The translations under genes were made by a program, and so were the position numbers. Shown here piece after piece: positions 1-7,832 of a stretch of DNA of 64,000 nucleotides. The stretch's first letter is position 1. Each line of letters starts with the position of its first letter. The notes under the pieces were generated by a model. It ran no database searches, was not told the DNA's origin, and saw nothing but the letters and a program-made list of their open reading frames with translations. The stretch spans positions 89,057 through 153,056 of the forward strand of contig JAJEDE010000001.1 of assembly GCA_022821645.1 (NCBI GenBank), in the 5' to 3' direction. The DNA comes from Chloroflexota bacterium. Its GTDB lineage: Bacteria > Chloroflexota > UBA11872.

Positions 1-567
1 TCCATAGAAGGCCACGTGCCGCAGCGCCGTGTTGTACTGGCGCGTCCGAAACACCCGGCCGAATAACGCGTCCTGTCCCGTCGCGTCAATGGTCAACTCC
101 GCGTGCAGCGCGCGTTCGCGCCCGTCCTCGCTGCGAACGCGCGCGCCCTGCACGGCGTCAACGGAACCCAGCGGCCCCAACGCCGTCACACCCTGCCGGA
201 CCTCCACGCCCTCGGCGGCTGCGTGGTCCAGCAACAGCTTGTCGAACCTCGCGCGGTCCACCTGCCATGCATATGCCTGGTCCGGGTACACCTCGCTGAA
301 CTTCACCGTCCAGGGTTCGCGCGTCCGGCCCCAGATGTAGGTCGCACCGAACTTCTGCGTAAAGCCCGCCTTCTCGACCAGCGGCAGCGCTCCGCTCGCG
401 TCCAGCGCCGGCAGCACGCCCGGAATCAGCGACTCGCCCACGTGCGGCCGGGGCATGTGCTCGCGCTCCACCAGCGCTACCCGCATCCCGTCCTGAGCCA
501 GCAGCGTCGCCAGCGTGGACCCGGCCGGCCCGCCGCCCAGGATCAGCGCGTCGTACCCGTTGGTCAC
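1..567 (-). CDS. FAD-dependent halogenase/reductase-like protein, 3' part cut off by window edge
   Basis: Only the first 189 residues are in the window. Starting at the GTG at 567, the protein opens with a Rossmann FAD motif (LGGGPAGSTLA, about residues 9-19). It is followed by a segment of the type ErEhmPRpHvGESLIPG (about 34-49), which is characteristic of tryptophan-halogenase and geranylgeranyl-reductase-like flavoproteins. The start overlaps the stop of the upstream gene in a GTGA tetranucleotide, so the two are translationally coupled. The substrate cannot be told, and the lysine motif that marks true halogenases lies outside the recognisable part. A flavin monooxygenase or reductase of this superfamily is well supported; halogenase activity is not. 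Confidence 0.8.
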   Translation of the reverse strand, partial: MTNGYDALILGGGPAGSTLATLLAQDGMRVALVEREHMPRPHVGESLIPGVLPALDASGALPLVEKAGFTQKFGATYIWGRTREPWTVKFSEVYPDQAYAWQVDRARFDKLLLDHAAAEGVEVRQGVTALGPLGSVDAVQGARVRSEDGRERALHAELTIDATGQDALFGRVFRTRQYNTALRHVAFYG

Positions 568-1454
568 GTGCAATCGCGCTCCCGGCGCAGCCGGCGGCTC
601 TCCGCGTTGAGCCCCGCCGCATCCAGCAGCGCTGCCGCTCTGGCGTAAGCGGCCTTGTGGTCGGCGCTTCCGCTGAGTTTCAGGGCGCGAGCCCGCGCCT
701 GCCAGGCGCGGGCCGCTACCGACGGCGCTCGCTCGGCGTCTGCGACCTTCAACGCAATGTCCGCCAGCCCCACGGCCGGCGAAGCAAACTGCCGCGGATC
801 GGTCTTGGGATGGTCCAGCAGCAGCCCGCTCAGCAGAAGCTGGCAACGCGCATGTGATGTGGCGTCCACGTCAGGCGTCAACGTAGCCGCCGCGCGCCGC
901 GCATGGCCCACCGCCCGCTCAATCAGCGGGGCGCGGTCATCGGCCGGATAACGTGCGAACACCTCGGCAATCTCAAGGTCCGTCCGCGCTGCCGCCTCGC
1001 GATTTCCTGCGGTCTGCCGGTACTGCGCGGCCGCCAGCAAGTCCATTGCCGCCGCTTCCAGCATGCGAGCGTCCAACGCGTCCCCGTTCTCGGCGACCAG
1101 TCGACGCGCGACTCCGCGCGCCTCCTGCGCATCGGCCCGCGCCTCCCCGTCAGCCGGCCCTGTGTGCTCAATCCAGGAGTCCGCAGCCTCGATGGCCTCC
1201 AGCGCCGCGGCCCGCCCGACCGGTTGACCGGCAACCACCATCGCCCGCACGCCCAGCGCCAGCGCCCGGGCGGTGCCTGCGAAGGCTCTTGGAAACGACT
1301 CGCTATCCAAAATCGCCCAGGCGCGCCGCGCTGCCGCAACCTCGTCTGGAGTGCACAGCGACGTGTCGTGTACTGCCCGCTGATCCGCCAGCGCCTCCAG
1401 GGCGAACCCGAGCGGATCAACCGCCAGGTCAGTGGTCGACGCGTCAGGTGTCAC
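564..1454 (-). CDS. alpha-helical repeat protein of unknown function
   Basis: A 296-residue soluble protein rich in Ala and Arg, with no signal peptide or membrane segment. The pattern of short amphipathic helices, such as the stretch around residues 225-285 with repeated ARA/AAAL positions, resembles TPR-type superhelices. No diagnostic motif was recognised. It starts at a GTG at 1454, and its stop overlaps the start of the FAD enzyme downstream by 4 bp. That makes it a likely operon partner of the flavoprotein. The function is unknown. Confidence 0.7.
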   Translation of the reverse strand: MTPDASTTDLAVDPLGFALEALADQRAVHDTSLCTPDEVAAARRAWAILDSESFPRAFAGTARALALGVRAMVVAGQPVGRAAALEAIEAADSWIEHTGPADGEARADAQEARGVARRLVAENGDALDARMLEAAAMDLLAAAQYRQTAGNREAAARTDLEIAEVFARYPADDRAPLIERAVGHARRAAATLTPDVDATSHARCQLLLSGLLLDHPKTDPRQFASPAVGLADIALKVADAERAPSVAARAWQARARALKLSGSADHKAAYARAAALLDAAGLNAESRRLRRERDCT

Positions 1455-1573
1455 GACGGTGCCTGCGCAGGTGTATAGACGTGCCGCGAAAGCATGGGAG
1501 AATCAGTCTAGCCGCAGGGTCGGTGGCGTCTGTTTGCTCGTTGGACGCTGTGCCGACCAAAAGGGGACGCACC

Positions 1574-2365
1574 ATGGCCACGCAAACGCTCGCACGCTTG
1601 ACGCCAGCGCAGGTCGACGCTTTCTGGCGCGACGGATACCTTGCCCTGCCGGACTTTCTTAGCGACGACGACATCGCCACCCTGCGGACCAGCATGGACG
1701 CTCTGGAGAGTTGGGCGCAGAGCCATGAGCACCGCGACTTCCAGCGCGAACCGAATGCGCTCCACATCGAGCGACTCGCGATCCGCAAAATCAACCACAT
1801 TCACAAATACGGCGGGGTGATCTGGGACGAATTGATGCGCCGCGACGAAGTGCTGGACCTCATGGAGGATCTGATCGGTCCTGACATCCGATTCCATCAC
1901 TCCAAGATGATGGTGAAGCCGCCGTTCGAAGGCTCAGCCAAGCCCTGGCACCAGGACCTGCCGGAAGGCTTCATCACGCACGAGGAAGCCGACCGTCTGC
2001 GCCCGTGGGGAACCGACTTGCAGCCCGAGCAGGTGCCGGTCGTCGCCATCCAGTATTACCTGGACGATTCGACGCTTGAGAACGGCTGCATCCAGGTCGT
2101 CCCTGGCAGCCATCGTCGCGGCCTGTTCGAAGATCCCTTGCACGAGTCGCTGATCGATCCGTCGGAGGTTGTGGCCGCCGAACTCAAGACTGGCGGCGCG
2201 CTGTTGTTTCACTGCCTGACGTACCACTATTCGGCGCCAAACACCTCTCCTAACGGGCGTCGCGGCGTCGTATACGAGTACATGGCCCCGGCAACAGGCG
2301 TGGAGCTCTCTTACGACGTCGAAGCCGACGCTGGCTGGGGCACGCCGCTGCGAGGCGCCAACTAG
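1574..2365 (+). CDS. phytanoyl-CoA dioxygenase (PhyH) family protein
   Basis: A Fe(II)/2-oxoglutarate-dependent oxygenase of 263 residues. The iron-binding triad is visible as H126-x-D128 (in WHQDLP) and H218 (TYHYSAPN). A 2-oxoglutarate-binding Arg follows at about 229-230 (NGRR). The ATG at 1574 has an AGGGG ribosome site. Upstream is a divergent gene, so the 119 bp between them should hold both promoters. PhyH proteins hydroxylate many small molecules, and the substrate here is unknown. Several PhyH paralogs per genome are usual in marine Chloroflexota and Planctomycetota. Confidence 0.9.
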   Translation: MATQTLARLTPAQVDAFWRDGYLALPDFLSDDDIATLRTSMDALESWAQSHEHRDFQREPNALHIERLAIRKINHIHKYGGVIWDELMRRDEVLDLMEDLIGPDIRFHHSKMMVKPPFEGSAKPWHQDLPEGFITHEEADRLRPWGTDLQPEQVPVVAIQYYLDDSTLENGCIQVVPGSHRRGLFEDPLHESLIDPSEVVAAELKTGGALLFHCLTYHYSAPNTSPNGRRGVVYEYMAPATGVELSYDVEADAGWGTPLRGAN

Positions 2366-2460
2366 ACTCAGCCTCACGTCCGCCGGCGGTCGGCGGATTT
2401 GCCGACCAGGCAGCTGGCTTGTCACGCTGGGCGTCACACCGCGCCGTAGGAGCACCTCCC

Positions 2461-3588
2461 GTGGGCAACAAGCCGACCTACAAAGTCGCGCTGGTGAGTT
2501 GCGCCATGCACCAGCCGCAGCAGTACGCCCCGACGTTTGCCAATCACCCGCGCACCGAGGTCGTCTGCGTCGCGGACGATCCCAACGAGATCGACGACTA
2601 CGTCGTCGAGACCAACCGGGCCGAGGCCGACCTCTACGGCGTTCCCTACATCGAGAGCATCGACGCGGTTGCGAACGATCCGAATATCGACATCGTCAGC
2701 GTCTGCCCGCAACTCGAGCGTCGGGGCGGTGTGTCGGCGCGTTTGGCCGACGCCGGCAAGCACCTGTTCATGGACAAGCCCAACGCCATCACCGTCGCCG
2801 AAGCGAGGGCTATTGCCGATGCCGCCCGCGCCCGCGACGTCCGAACCGTGATCTACGGGCGCCACTTGTCGACCATGATGCGGCAGATCAAGTCGGAACT
2901 GGACGCCGGCTCGATCGGCGAACTCAAGACCATCCACTGGGACCTGATATTCGCCAAGGGCCAGGCCGGCACGGTGCCCGATGACTGGACCACCGCGATC
3001 TCGCAGGACCTCTCCCGCTTCACCTACCGCGCCCACGGTTCCGATCCGTCCGGCTCCGGGCACGACGTCTGGGCCAAGCGCGAACTGCACGAAATTGGCC
3101 TCTACCCCGTAGGGCAGGTGCAGTACCTGGCCGGCTCGCCTGTTCGGACGGTCTACGCGCAGCTCGGCCAGTACTGGCTGGGCACCCACGCCGAACGCGG
3201 CCTCGAAGACTTCGCCATCATGCACCTCACCTTCGAGAACGGCGTCACCTCCACCATCACCACCGGCCGCTACGGCCGCGAAACCGACCCCGGCAGCGGC
3301 GTGGACAAGGTGTCCGTGGTCGGAACCGACGGCTCCATCGTGGCCGACGGCTCACCGCCCACAGCCATGGCCTACGGCATTCCCGGCGACGACGGCAAGG
3401 GATCCACCCGCGTCGACGCCGCGGACTCCGGCGGCATCGAGGCTCTGATCGACGAATTCATCGTCTGCATCGATGAAGGCCGCGAGACCCTCAACAACGC
3501 CGATGCCGGCGTCGCCCAGGTCCAATCGCTGCTCGCCGGTTACGCCTCCTACTTCAGCGGCCAGCCCGTTTCGCTGCCGTTGGACTGA
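2461..3588 (+). CDS. Gfo/Idh/MocA family oxidoreductase
   Basis: A 375-residue NAD(P)-dependent sugar dehydrogenase-type protein. After a short N-terminus come a Rossmann strand (KVALVSC), a VCVADDP turn and the family signature HLFMDKPNAI at about residues 101-110. In that signature the usual EKP is DKP. The C-terminal half has the beta-sheet substrate domain. I chose the GTG at 2461 because AGGAG stands 8 bp upstream; an in-frame start at 2419 has no such site. It follows the PhyH gene on the same strand by about 95 bp and may be co-transcribed. The substrate is unknown. Confidence 0.88.
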   Translation: MGNKPTYKVALVSCAMHQPQQYAPTFANHPRTEVVCVADDPNEIDDYVVETNRAEADLYGVPYIESIDAVANDPNIDIVSVCPQLERRGGVSARLADAGKHLFMDKPNAITVAEARAIADAARARDVRTVIYGRHLSTMMRQIKSELDAGSIGELKTIHWDLIFAKGQAGTVPDDWTTAISQDLSRFTYRAHGSDPSGSGHDVWAKRELHEIGLYPVGQVQYLAGSPVRTVYAQLGQYWLGTHAERGLEDFAIMHLTFENGVTSTITTGRYGRETDPGSGVDKVSVVGTDGSIVADGSPPTAMAYGIPGDDGKGSTRVDAADSGGIEALIDEFIVCIDEGRETLNNADAGVAQVQSLLAGYASYFSGQPVSLPLD

Positions 3589-3595
3589 GGTCAAG

Positions 3596-4216
3596 CTAGT
3601 CCGACGGCGAGTCCTCGGCGGCCGAGCCTTTGCGGCGTTCCAGTTCGCCGTGCACGTGCAGGATGCGCTGAACCGCCGTGACCTGCGTCACCACGCTCAG
3701 CAGCCACAGCCCGGCGCTTAGCAGCCAGGCGGGTCCCAGCAGCGATATTCCCAGCAGCAGCAGCCGCTCCGGCCGCTGCAGAATCCCGATCTCGCAGTCC
3801 ACGCCCAACCCCTCGGCGCGGGCCCGTGTGTAGCTGATCAGCATCGAGCCCAGCATCGTGGTTACGGCCAGCACCACCTCGATCCGCGCCCCCTGCTCCA
3901 CGAAATGCCAGACCAGGCCGGTGAAGATCAGCCCCTCGGCCCAGCGATCGAGCGTTGAGTCCAGGAACGCCCCGAACCGCGATCCGTTGCCGCTCACCCG
4001 CGCCACCGCGCCGTCCAGCATGTCGAACCCACCCGTGACCAGCACCAGCAGCCCACCCGCCAGGGTCCAACCGAAACCGATGCACACGGCCGTCACCGCG
4101 CTGACCACCAGGCCCGCCACCGTCAGCGCATTCGGGTCGATCCCGGTCCGCGCGAGCGGCGTCACCAGGCGTTCCACCGTTCGGCGCGTGCTTGCCTCGA
4201 TGTGTGCCTTGTTCAC
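3596..4216 (-). CDS. pgsA: CDP-alcohol phosphatidyltransferase, probable phosphatidylinositol (phosphate) synthase
   Basis: An integral membrane enzyme of 206 residues. It carries the full family motif D-x2-D-G-x2-A-R-x8-G-x3-D-x3-D, read as DMLDGAVAR, eight residues, G, then two spaced Asp. Hydrophobic segments precede and follow it. The enzyme joins a CDP-diacylglycerol to an alcohol. The neighbouring Ino1, acyltransferase and mannosyltransferase genes match the actinobacterial pgsA1-patA-pimA set, so inositol phosphate is the likely acceptor. The GTG start at 4216 overlaps the stop of the glycosyltransferase gene (GTGA). A start further upstream would lie inside that gene. Confidence 0.88.
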   Translation of the reverse strand: MNKAHIEASTRRTVERLVTPLARTGIDPNALTVAGLVVSAVTAVCIGFGWTLAGGLLVLVTGGFDMLDGAVARVSGNGSRFGAFLDSTLDRWAEGLIFTGLVWHFVEQGARIEVVLAVTTMLGSMLISYTRARAEGLGVDCEIGILQRPERLLLLGISLLGPAWLLSAGLWLLSVVTQVTAVQRILHVHGELERRKGSAAEDSPSD

Positions 4217-5400
4217 GACGGCGAGCCTCCGGCGCGTATCAGATCGGCGTCGGCCGACCAATAGGTTCCGCCAAGCTCGTCCTCGTTGAGAAGCTCCTCG
4301 TAGTAGGCCAGCACCCGGTCCGTGACGGTGCTCCACGTGAAGTCAAGGGCGCGTCGGCGTCCCGCTTCCGCCATCCGTTCGCTTTTGTCCTGGTTGTCGG
4401 CCACCCGCATCAGCGCGCGTGCCAGCGCAACGTGGTCCTTGGGCGGCACCAGGATTGCTTCCTCCTGGTCGGAAAGCATGGTTCGCGAAGCGGGAATGTC
4501 CGAGGCCACCACCGGCGTTCCGGCCGCCATGGCCTCAAGCAGCGTGATGCCCTGGCTCTCACCGCCGAGCGCCGGCCAGCAGAAGATGTCCGCGGTCTGC
4601 AGGTACTGCCGCTTTTCTTCGTCCGAGACGAATCCCTTGAACACCACGTGCCGCAGGCCGAACTGCTGAATCTGTCGCAGGTAAGCGCGCCGCTGGCCGG
4701 GTCGAAACGCGCCAATCACGATCAGTCGGGCCTGTGGTCGCAGCTGGCACACCAGCGACATGGCTCGCAGCAGGTAATCCAGCCCCTTGCGCTTCTCCAG
4801 CCGGCCAACAAAGACGATGTTCAGCTTGCCGTCCTGCACTTCGCTGGCTGGGGGCTGCGGCGCGCCGTAGAAATCGACGTCGATGCCGTTCGGGATGATT
4901 CGGTACGCGCCTTTGTACGAGCGAAACACCAATTCCCTTGCCGCTTCCGAGACGGCGATCTTCCCGTGCAGCCGCCGCTGCAGGCGCCGAATCAGCGGCC
5001 GTGTCGTTCGGTAGAACAGCGCCGAATTGCGCGCGGCGTGAAACGTACCCACGTTCACACTCGTCGAGTACTGGAGCACCGTCAGTGGTAGCGCGGGGAC
5101 CAGCGGCTCCTGCAGATGCACGATGTCGAAACGCTCCTGTCGCAGGAAGCGCCGTACCCGCGGTACCAACTGCGGCGACAGCGTCAGTCGCGCTCGCGAC
5201 TGGTTGACCGGCAGCGGCACCACCCGCGACCCGATGCGCACGAACCCCGGAAACTTCTCTTCGACCTGGTTGTCGGTACTCGGCGCCATGATCGCCACCT
5301 CATGGCCCCGCCCCCGCAGTTCCCTCTCCAGGTTCAATATGTGCTGGGTCACGCCACCCGGATACGGAAAGTCGTATGGCGAGACCTGCAATATCCTCAC
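4213..5400 (-). CDS. pimA: GT4 glycosyltransferase, PimA-like phosphatidylinositol mannosyltransferase
   Basis: 395 residues with a GT-B fold. The N-terminal GGVTQH glycine loop follows ILQVSPYDFPYP (about residues 3-20). The C-terminal donor domain has the strand/loop VFVGRLEKRKGLDYLL and the E-x7-E type motif in GESQGITLLEAMAAGTPVV. This layout and the operon context fit PimA, which transfers mannose from GDP-mannose to phosphatidylinositol at the cytoplasmic membrane face. The GTG start at 5400 overlaps the acyltransferase stop by 4 bp. Donor and acceptor are inferred from the neighbours, not visible directly. Confidence 0.85.
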   Translation of the reverse strand: MRILQVSPYDFPYPGGVTQHILNLERELRGRGHEVAIMAPSTDNQVEEKFPGFVRIGSRVVPLPVNQSRARLTLSPQLVPRVRRFLRQERFDIVHLQEPLVPALPLTVLQYSTSVNVGTFHAARNSALFYRTTRPLIRRLQRRLHGKIAVSEAARELVFRSYKGAYRIIPNGIDVDFYGAPQPPASEVQDGKLNIVFVGRLEKRKGLDYLLRAMSLVCQLRPQARLIVIGAFRPGQRRAYLRQIQQFGLRHVVFKGFVSDEEKRQYLQTADIFCWPALGGESQGITLLEAMAAGTPVVASDIPASRTMLSDQEEAILVPPKDHVALARALMRVADNQDKSERMAEAGRRRALDFTWSTVTDRVLAYYEELLNEDELGGTYWSADADLIRAGGSPS

Positions 5401-6263
5401 GTCGCAAGCGCCTCCGGCCACATCGGCCGGAACATGTACCACTGCGCCGGCGCCTTTCGAATCAGCGTCTCCAGGTCCCACATCACCTGCTGCATGGCCT
5501 CCTGGACCGCCTCGGCTGCTGGCCGTTCCTTATCGATCAGGATCGGCGGCATCCCGTGGGCCGTATAGGTCCCGTCGGAATAGCGGATCATTCCACCCAC
5601 GAGCAGAGGGCTACCCGTGTGCCGCCCCAGCACGGCCGCGCCTTCCGGCACCCAGACCGGCCGGTCGAAGAACATCACCTGCACGCCCTTGCCCGGCGTC
5701 GGCCGGTCCGCCAGCAAGGCGACGAAGTTGCCCTGTCGCAACGCTCGCAGAATCCCGCGCGCGGCGTTCCCCAGTTGGATCGACCTGAGGTCCTTACGCG
5801 CACGGATGTTGTCCAGCAGGGCGGTCAACGATCGGCTGCTAAATGTTTCCGCCACGGCGTAAGTGGGCTGGTCGACGGAAACCAGGCTGCCGCAGCAGTC
5901 CCAATTGCCGAAGTGTGCCGTCACCATGATTCCGCCGCGCCCCATCTCTTGAAACGCCCGCCAATGGTGCAGCCCCTCGATGGCCACCGTCTGGCGCAGC
6001 AGTTCCTCCGGCGTCATCCGGTAGGTGCGCAGGAAGTCCACCGCATATTCGGCGTAGTTGATGACCGACCGCATCGCCAGCGCGCGCACTCGTGGGTCGG
6101 TCGGCGGCAGGTTCAGAACCACCGACATGTTGGCCGTGGTGTTCCGACGAATTCGCGGAACCAGCCAATACACCAGCATCCCGAACAGCCGGGCCAGGCC
6201 GAACTTCACTGGGCGCGGGACCCACTGCTCGGCGCGGGCTGCGAGGGCGACTAGAGTGATCAC
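5397..6263 (-). CDS. LpxL/HtrB-type acyltransferase, PatA-like (PIM acyltransferase)
   Basis: 288 residues. The lysophospholipid acyltransferase signature H-x4-D is seen as HFGNWD near residue 116. The basic, partly hydrophobic N-terminus suits peripheral membrane binding. The gene sits 3 bp after ino1 and overlaps the mannosyltransferase start. In mycobacteria the equivalent gene (patA, beside pgsA1 and pimA) encodes the enzyme that acylates the mannose of PIM. The same role is inferred here. An alternative is acylation of another glycolipid made from PI. Confidence 0.82.
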   Translation of the reverse strand: MITLVALAARAEQWVPRPVKFGLARLFGMLVYWLVPRIRRNTTANMSVVLNLPPTDPRVRALAMRSVINYAEYAVDFLRTYRMTPEELLRQTVAIEGLHHWRAFQEMGRGGIMVTAHFGNWDCCGSLVSVDQPTYAVAETFSSRSLTALLDNIRARKDLRSIQLGNAARGILRALRQGNFVALLADRPTPGKGVQVMFFDRPVWVPEGAAVLGRHTGSPLLVGGMIRYSDGTYTAHGMPPILIDKERPAAEAVQEAMQQVMWDLETLIRKAPAQWYMFRPMWPEALAT

Positions 6264-6266
6264 GCG

Positions 6267-7367
6267 CTATGCATCGCTCCTGGCGCCGGCGGCGATCGTC
6301 GCCGTGCGAATGAACTCGTCAGTCATCACGCGCGCCTCTTCGTCCGAGTACTGGATCGGCGGCGACTTCATCAGGTAGGCCGATGGCCCTTCAACCGTGC
6401 CGCTCAGACCGCGGTCCATGGCGATCTTGCAACAGCGCAGCGCATCGATCACCACGCCGGCCGAGTTCGGCGAGTCCACCACTTCCAGCTTCAGCTCGGC
6501 GTTCAGTGGCTGCCCGCCAAACGACACGCCTTCCATCCGGATGTAGGCCCACTTGCGGTCACCCAGCCACGGCACGAAATCGCTGGGCCCGATATGCACG
6601 TTTTCGGCGCCAATGTCGTACTCGAGCTGGCTCGTAACCGCGTCGGTCTTGGAGATTTTCTTGGACTCCAGCCGCGAGCGCTCCAGCATGTTCTTGAAGT
6701 CGGAGTTCCCGCCCACGTTCAACTGGTAGGTGCGCAGAACTTTCACGCCTCGCTCCCTGAAGAGCCGGGTCAGCACGCGATGGGTGATGGTGGCGCCCAC
6801 CTGGGACTTCACGTCGTCGCCAATGATCGGAAGCCCAGCGTATTGGAACCGCCCCTGCCAGTAGTCCTCGCGCGCGATGAAAACCGGCATGCAGTTCACC
6901 ATCGCGCAGCCCGCGTTAAGAATCTGTTCCACGTACCACTTGGTCGCCTCTTCGCTGCCCACGGGCAGAAAGTTCACCACCACGTCCGTGTGCGTGTCCC
7001 GCAGCAGTTCCACGATGTTGTCCGTCGCGCCGTCGGCCTTGTACACGCTGTCGGCCATGTAGGCGCCGATGCCGTCATGCGTCATCCCGCGCGCCACCGG
7101 CACGCCCAGGTGCCCAACCTCCGCGAACTGCGGGGTGTTGTTGGGCGGGGCGACCATCGCTTCGGACAGATCCTTGCCAACTTTGTCCCGATCGATGTCG
7201 ATCGCCGCCGAAAACTCCACGTCGCCGATGTGGTACGGACCAAGCTGTGCGTGCATCAACCCGGGAATGAACTCGTCGGCCGCGGCGTCGCGATAGAACT
7301 TCACGCCCTGGACCAGCGACGAGGCGCAGTTACCCACGCCAATGATTCCGACTCGGACTTTGGACAC
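6267..7367 (-). CDS. ino1: inositol-3-phosphate synthase
   Basis: 366 residues, the length of bacterial/archaeal-type Ino1. It converts glucose-6-phosphate to 1L-myo-inositol-1-phosphate using NAD. The NAD motif GIIGVGNCASSLVQG is at the N-terminus (about residues 8-22). Conserved blocks YQLNVGGNSDFKNML, followed by SKTDAVTS, and FVPWLGDRKWAYIRMEG contain the family's catalytic Lys residues. The GTG start has a strong AGGAGG site, lying in the 18-bp gap behind the ArsR gene. It supplies the head group for the PI synthase at the other end of the operon. Confidence 0.95.
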   Translation of the reverse strand: MSKVRVGIIGVGNCASSLVQGVKFYRDAAADEFIPGLMHAQLGPYHIGDVEFSAAIDIDRDKVGKDLSEAMVAPPNNTPQFAEVGHLGVPVARGMTHDGIGAYMADSVYKADGATDNIVELLRDTHTDVVVNFLPVGSEEATKWYVEQILNAGCAMVNCMPVFIAREDYWQGRFQYAGLPIIGDDVKSQVGATITHRVLTRLFRERGVKVLRTYQLNVGGNSDFKNMLERSRLESKKISKTDAVTSQLEYDIGAENVHIGPSDFVPWLGDRKWAYIRMEGVSFGGQPLNAELKLEVVDSPNSAGVVIDALRCCKIAMDRGLSGTVEGPSAYLMKSPPIQYSDEEARVMTDEFIRTATIAAGARSDA

Positions 7368-7385
7368 GTGTGTCCTCCTCAGCAG

Positions 7386-7745
7386 CTACGCCAGCGCCCG
7401 GGCCGGCTCGGGAGTTTCGGCGTCCGATCTACGCGTGTCGGAGGCCGTGAGATCGTCGATCAAATTGCTGAGCGCCGCGTGGCGGGCGCTCAGGGTGGGT
7501 CGGTCCAGCGCGTAGAGCATGCGGCGTCCCTGCCGTCGCGCTCGAACCAGGCCCGCACGCCGCAAGCGACGCAGGTGCCACGACATCAGCGGCTGGCTGA
7601 CCCCGACACGGCGCGACAGCTCGCTGACGTCCAACTCGTCCGCAGAAGCCAGCTCGTCGAGCGTCACCAGCCGCGTCCGTGAAGCCAACGCCCGCGTATA
7701 CGCGCGCATGGCGGCCAAATCCGCGTTCACTGCCGCCTCACACAT
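7386..7745 (-). CDS. ArsR/SmtB-family winged-helix regulator
   Basis: 119 residues. A typical ArsR helix-turn-helix runs from about residue 38 to 62 (DVSELSRRVGVSQPLMSWHLRRLRRAGL). The wing follows as VRARRQGRRMLYAL. No Cys-rich metal-sensing site is present; the only Cys is C2. That suggests another ligand. It is the first gene of the inositol-lipid operon, so it probably controls its own operon. The upstream 40 bp are unusually AT-rich for this genome and contain a plausible promoter. Confidence 0.88.
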   Translation of the reverse strand: MCEAAVNADLAAMRAYTRALASRTRLVTLDELASADELDVSELSRRVGVSQPLMSWHLRRLRRAGLVRARRQGRRMLYALDRPTLSARHAALSNLIDDLTASDTRRSDAETPEPARALA

Positions 7746-7757
7746 AAAGCAAAATTT

Positions 7758-7786
7758 GATAAATAAAACTTTAGCACAGCCGTCAA
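7758..7786 (-). promoter_or_regulatory. candidate promoter of the arsR-ino1 operon
   Basis: On the minus strand TTGACG (7786-7781) is followed 17 bp later by TTTATC (7763-7758). It lies in the only AT-rich stretch of the area. The -10 box is weak and the ATG of arsR is only 12 bp downstream, so the leader would be very short. The A/T-rich sequence could also be the ArsR operator. Inference only. Confidence 0.45.
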
Positions 7787-7832
7787 GCTCAATGGTCAGC
7801 CGCCGGCCGCTGGCCTGCCCCGCCTGTCGGGC

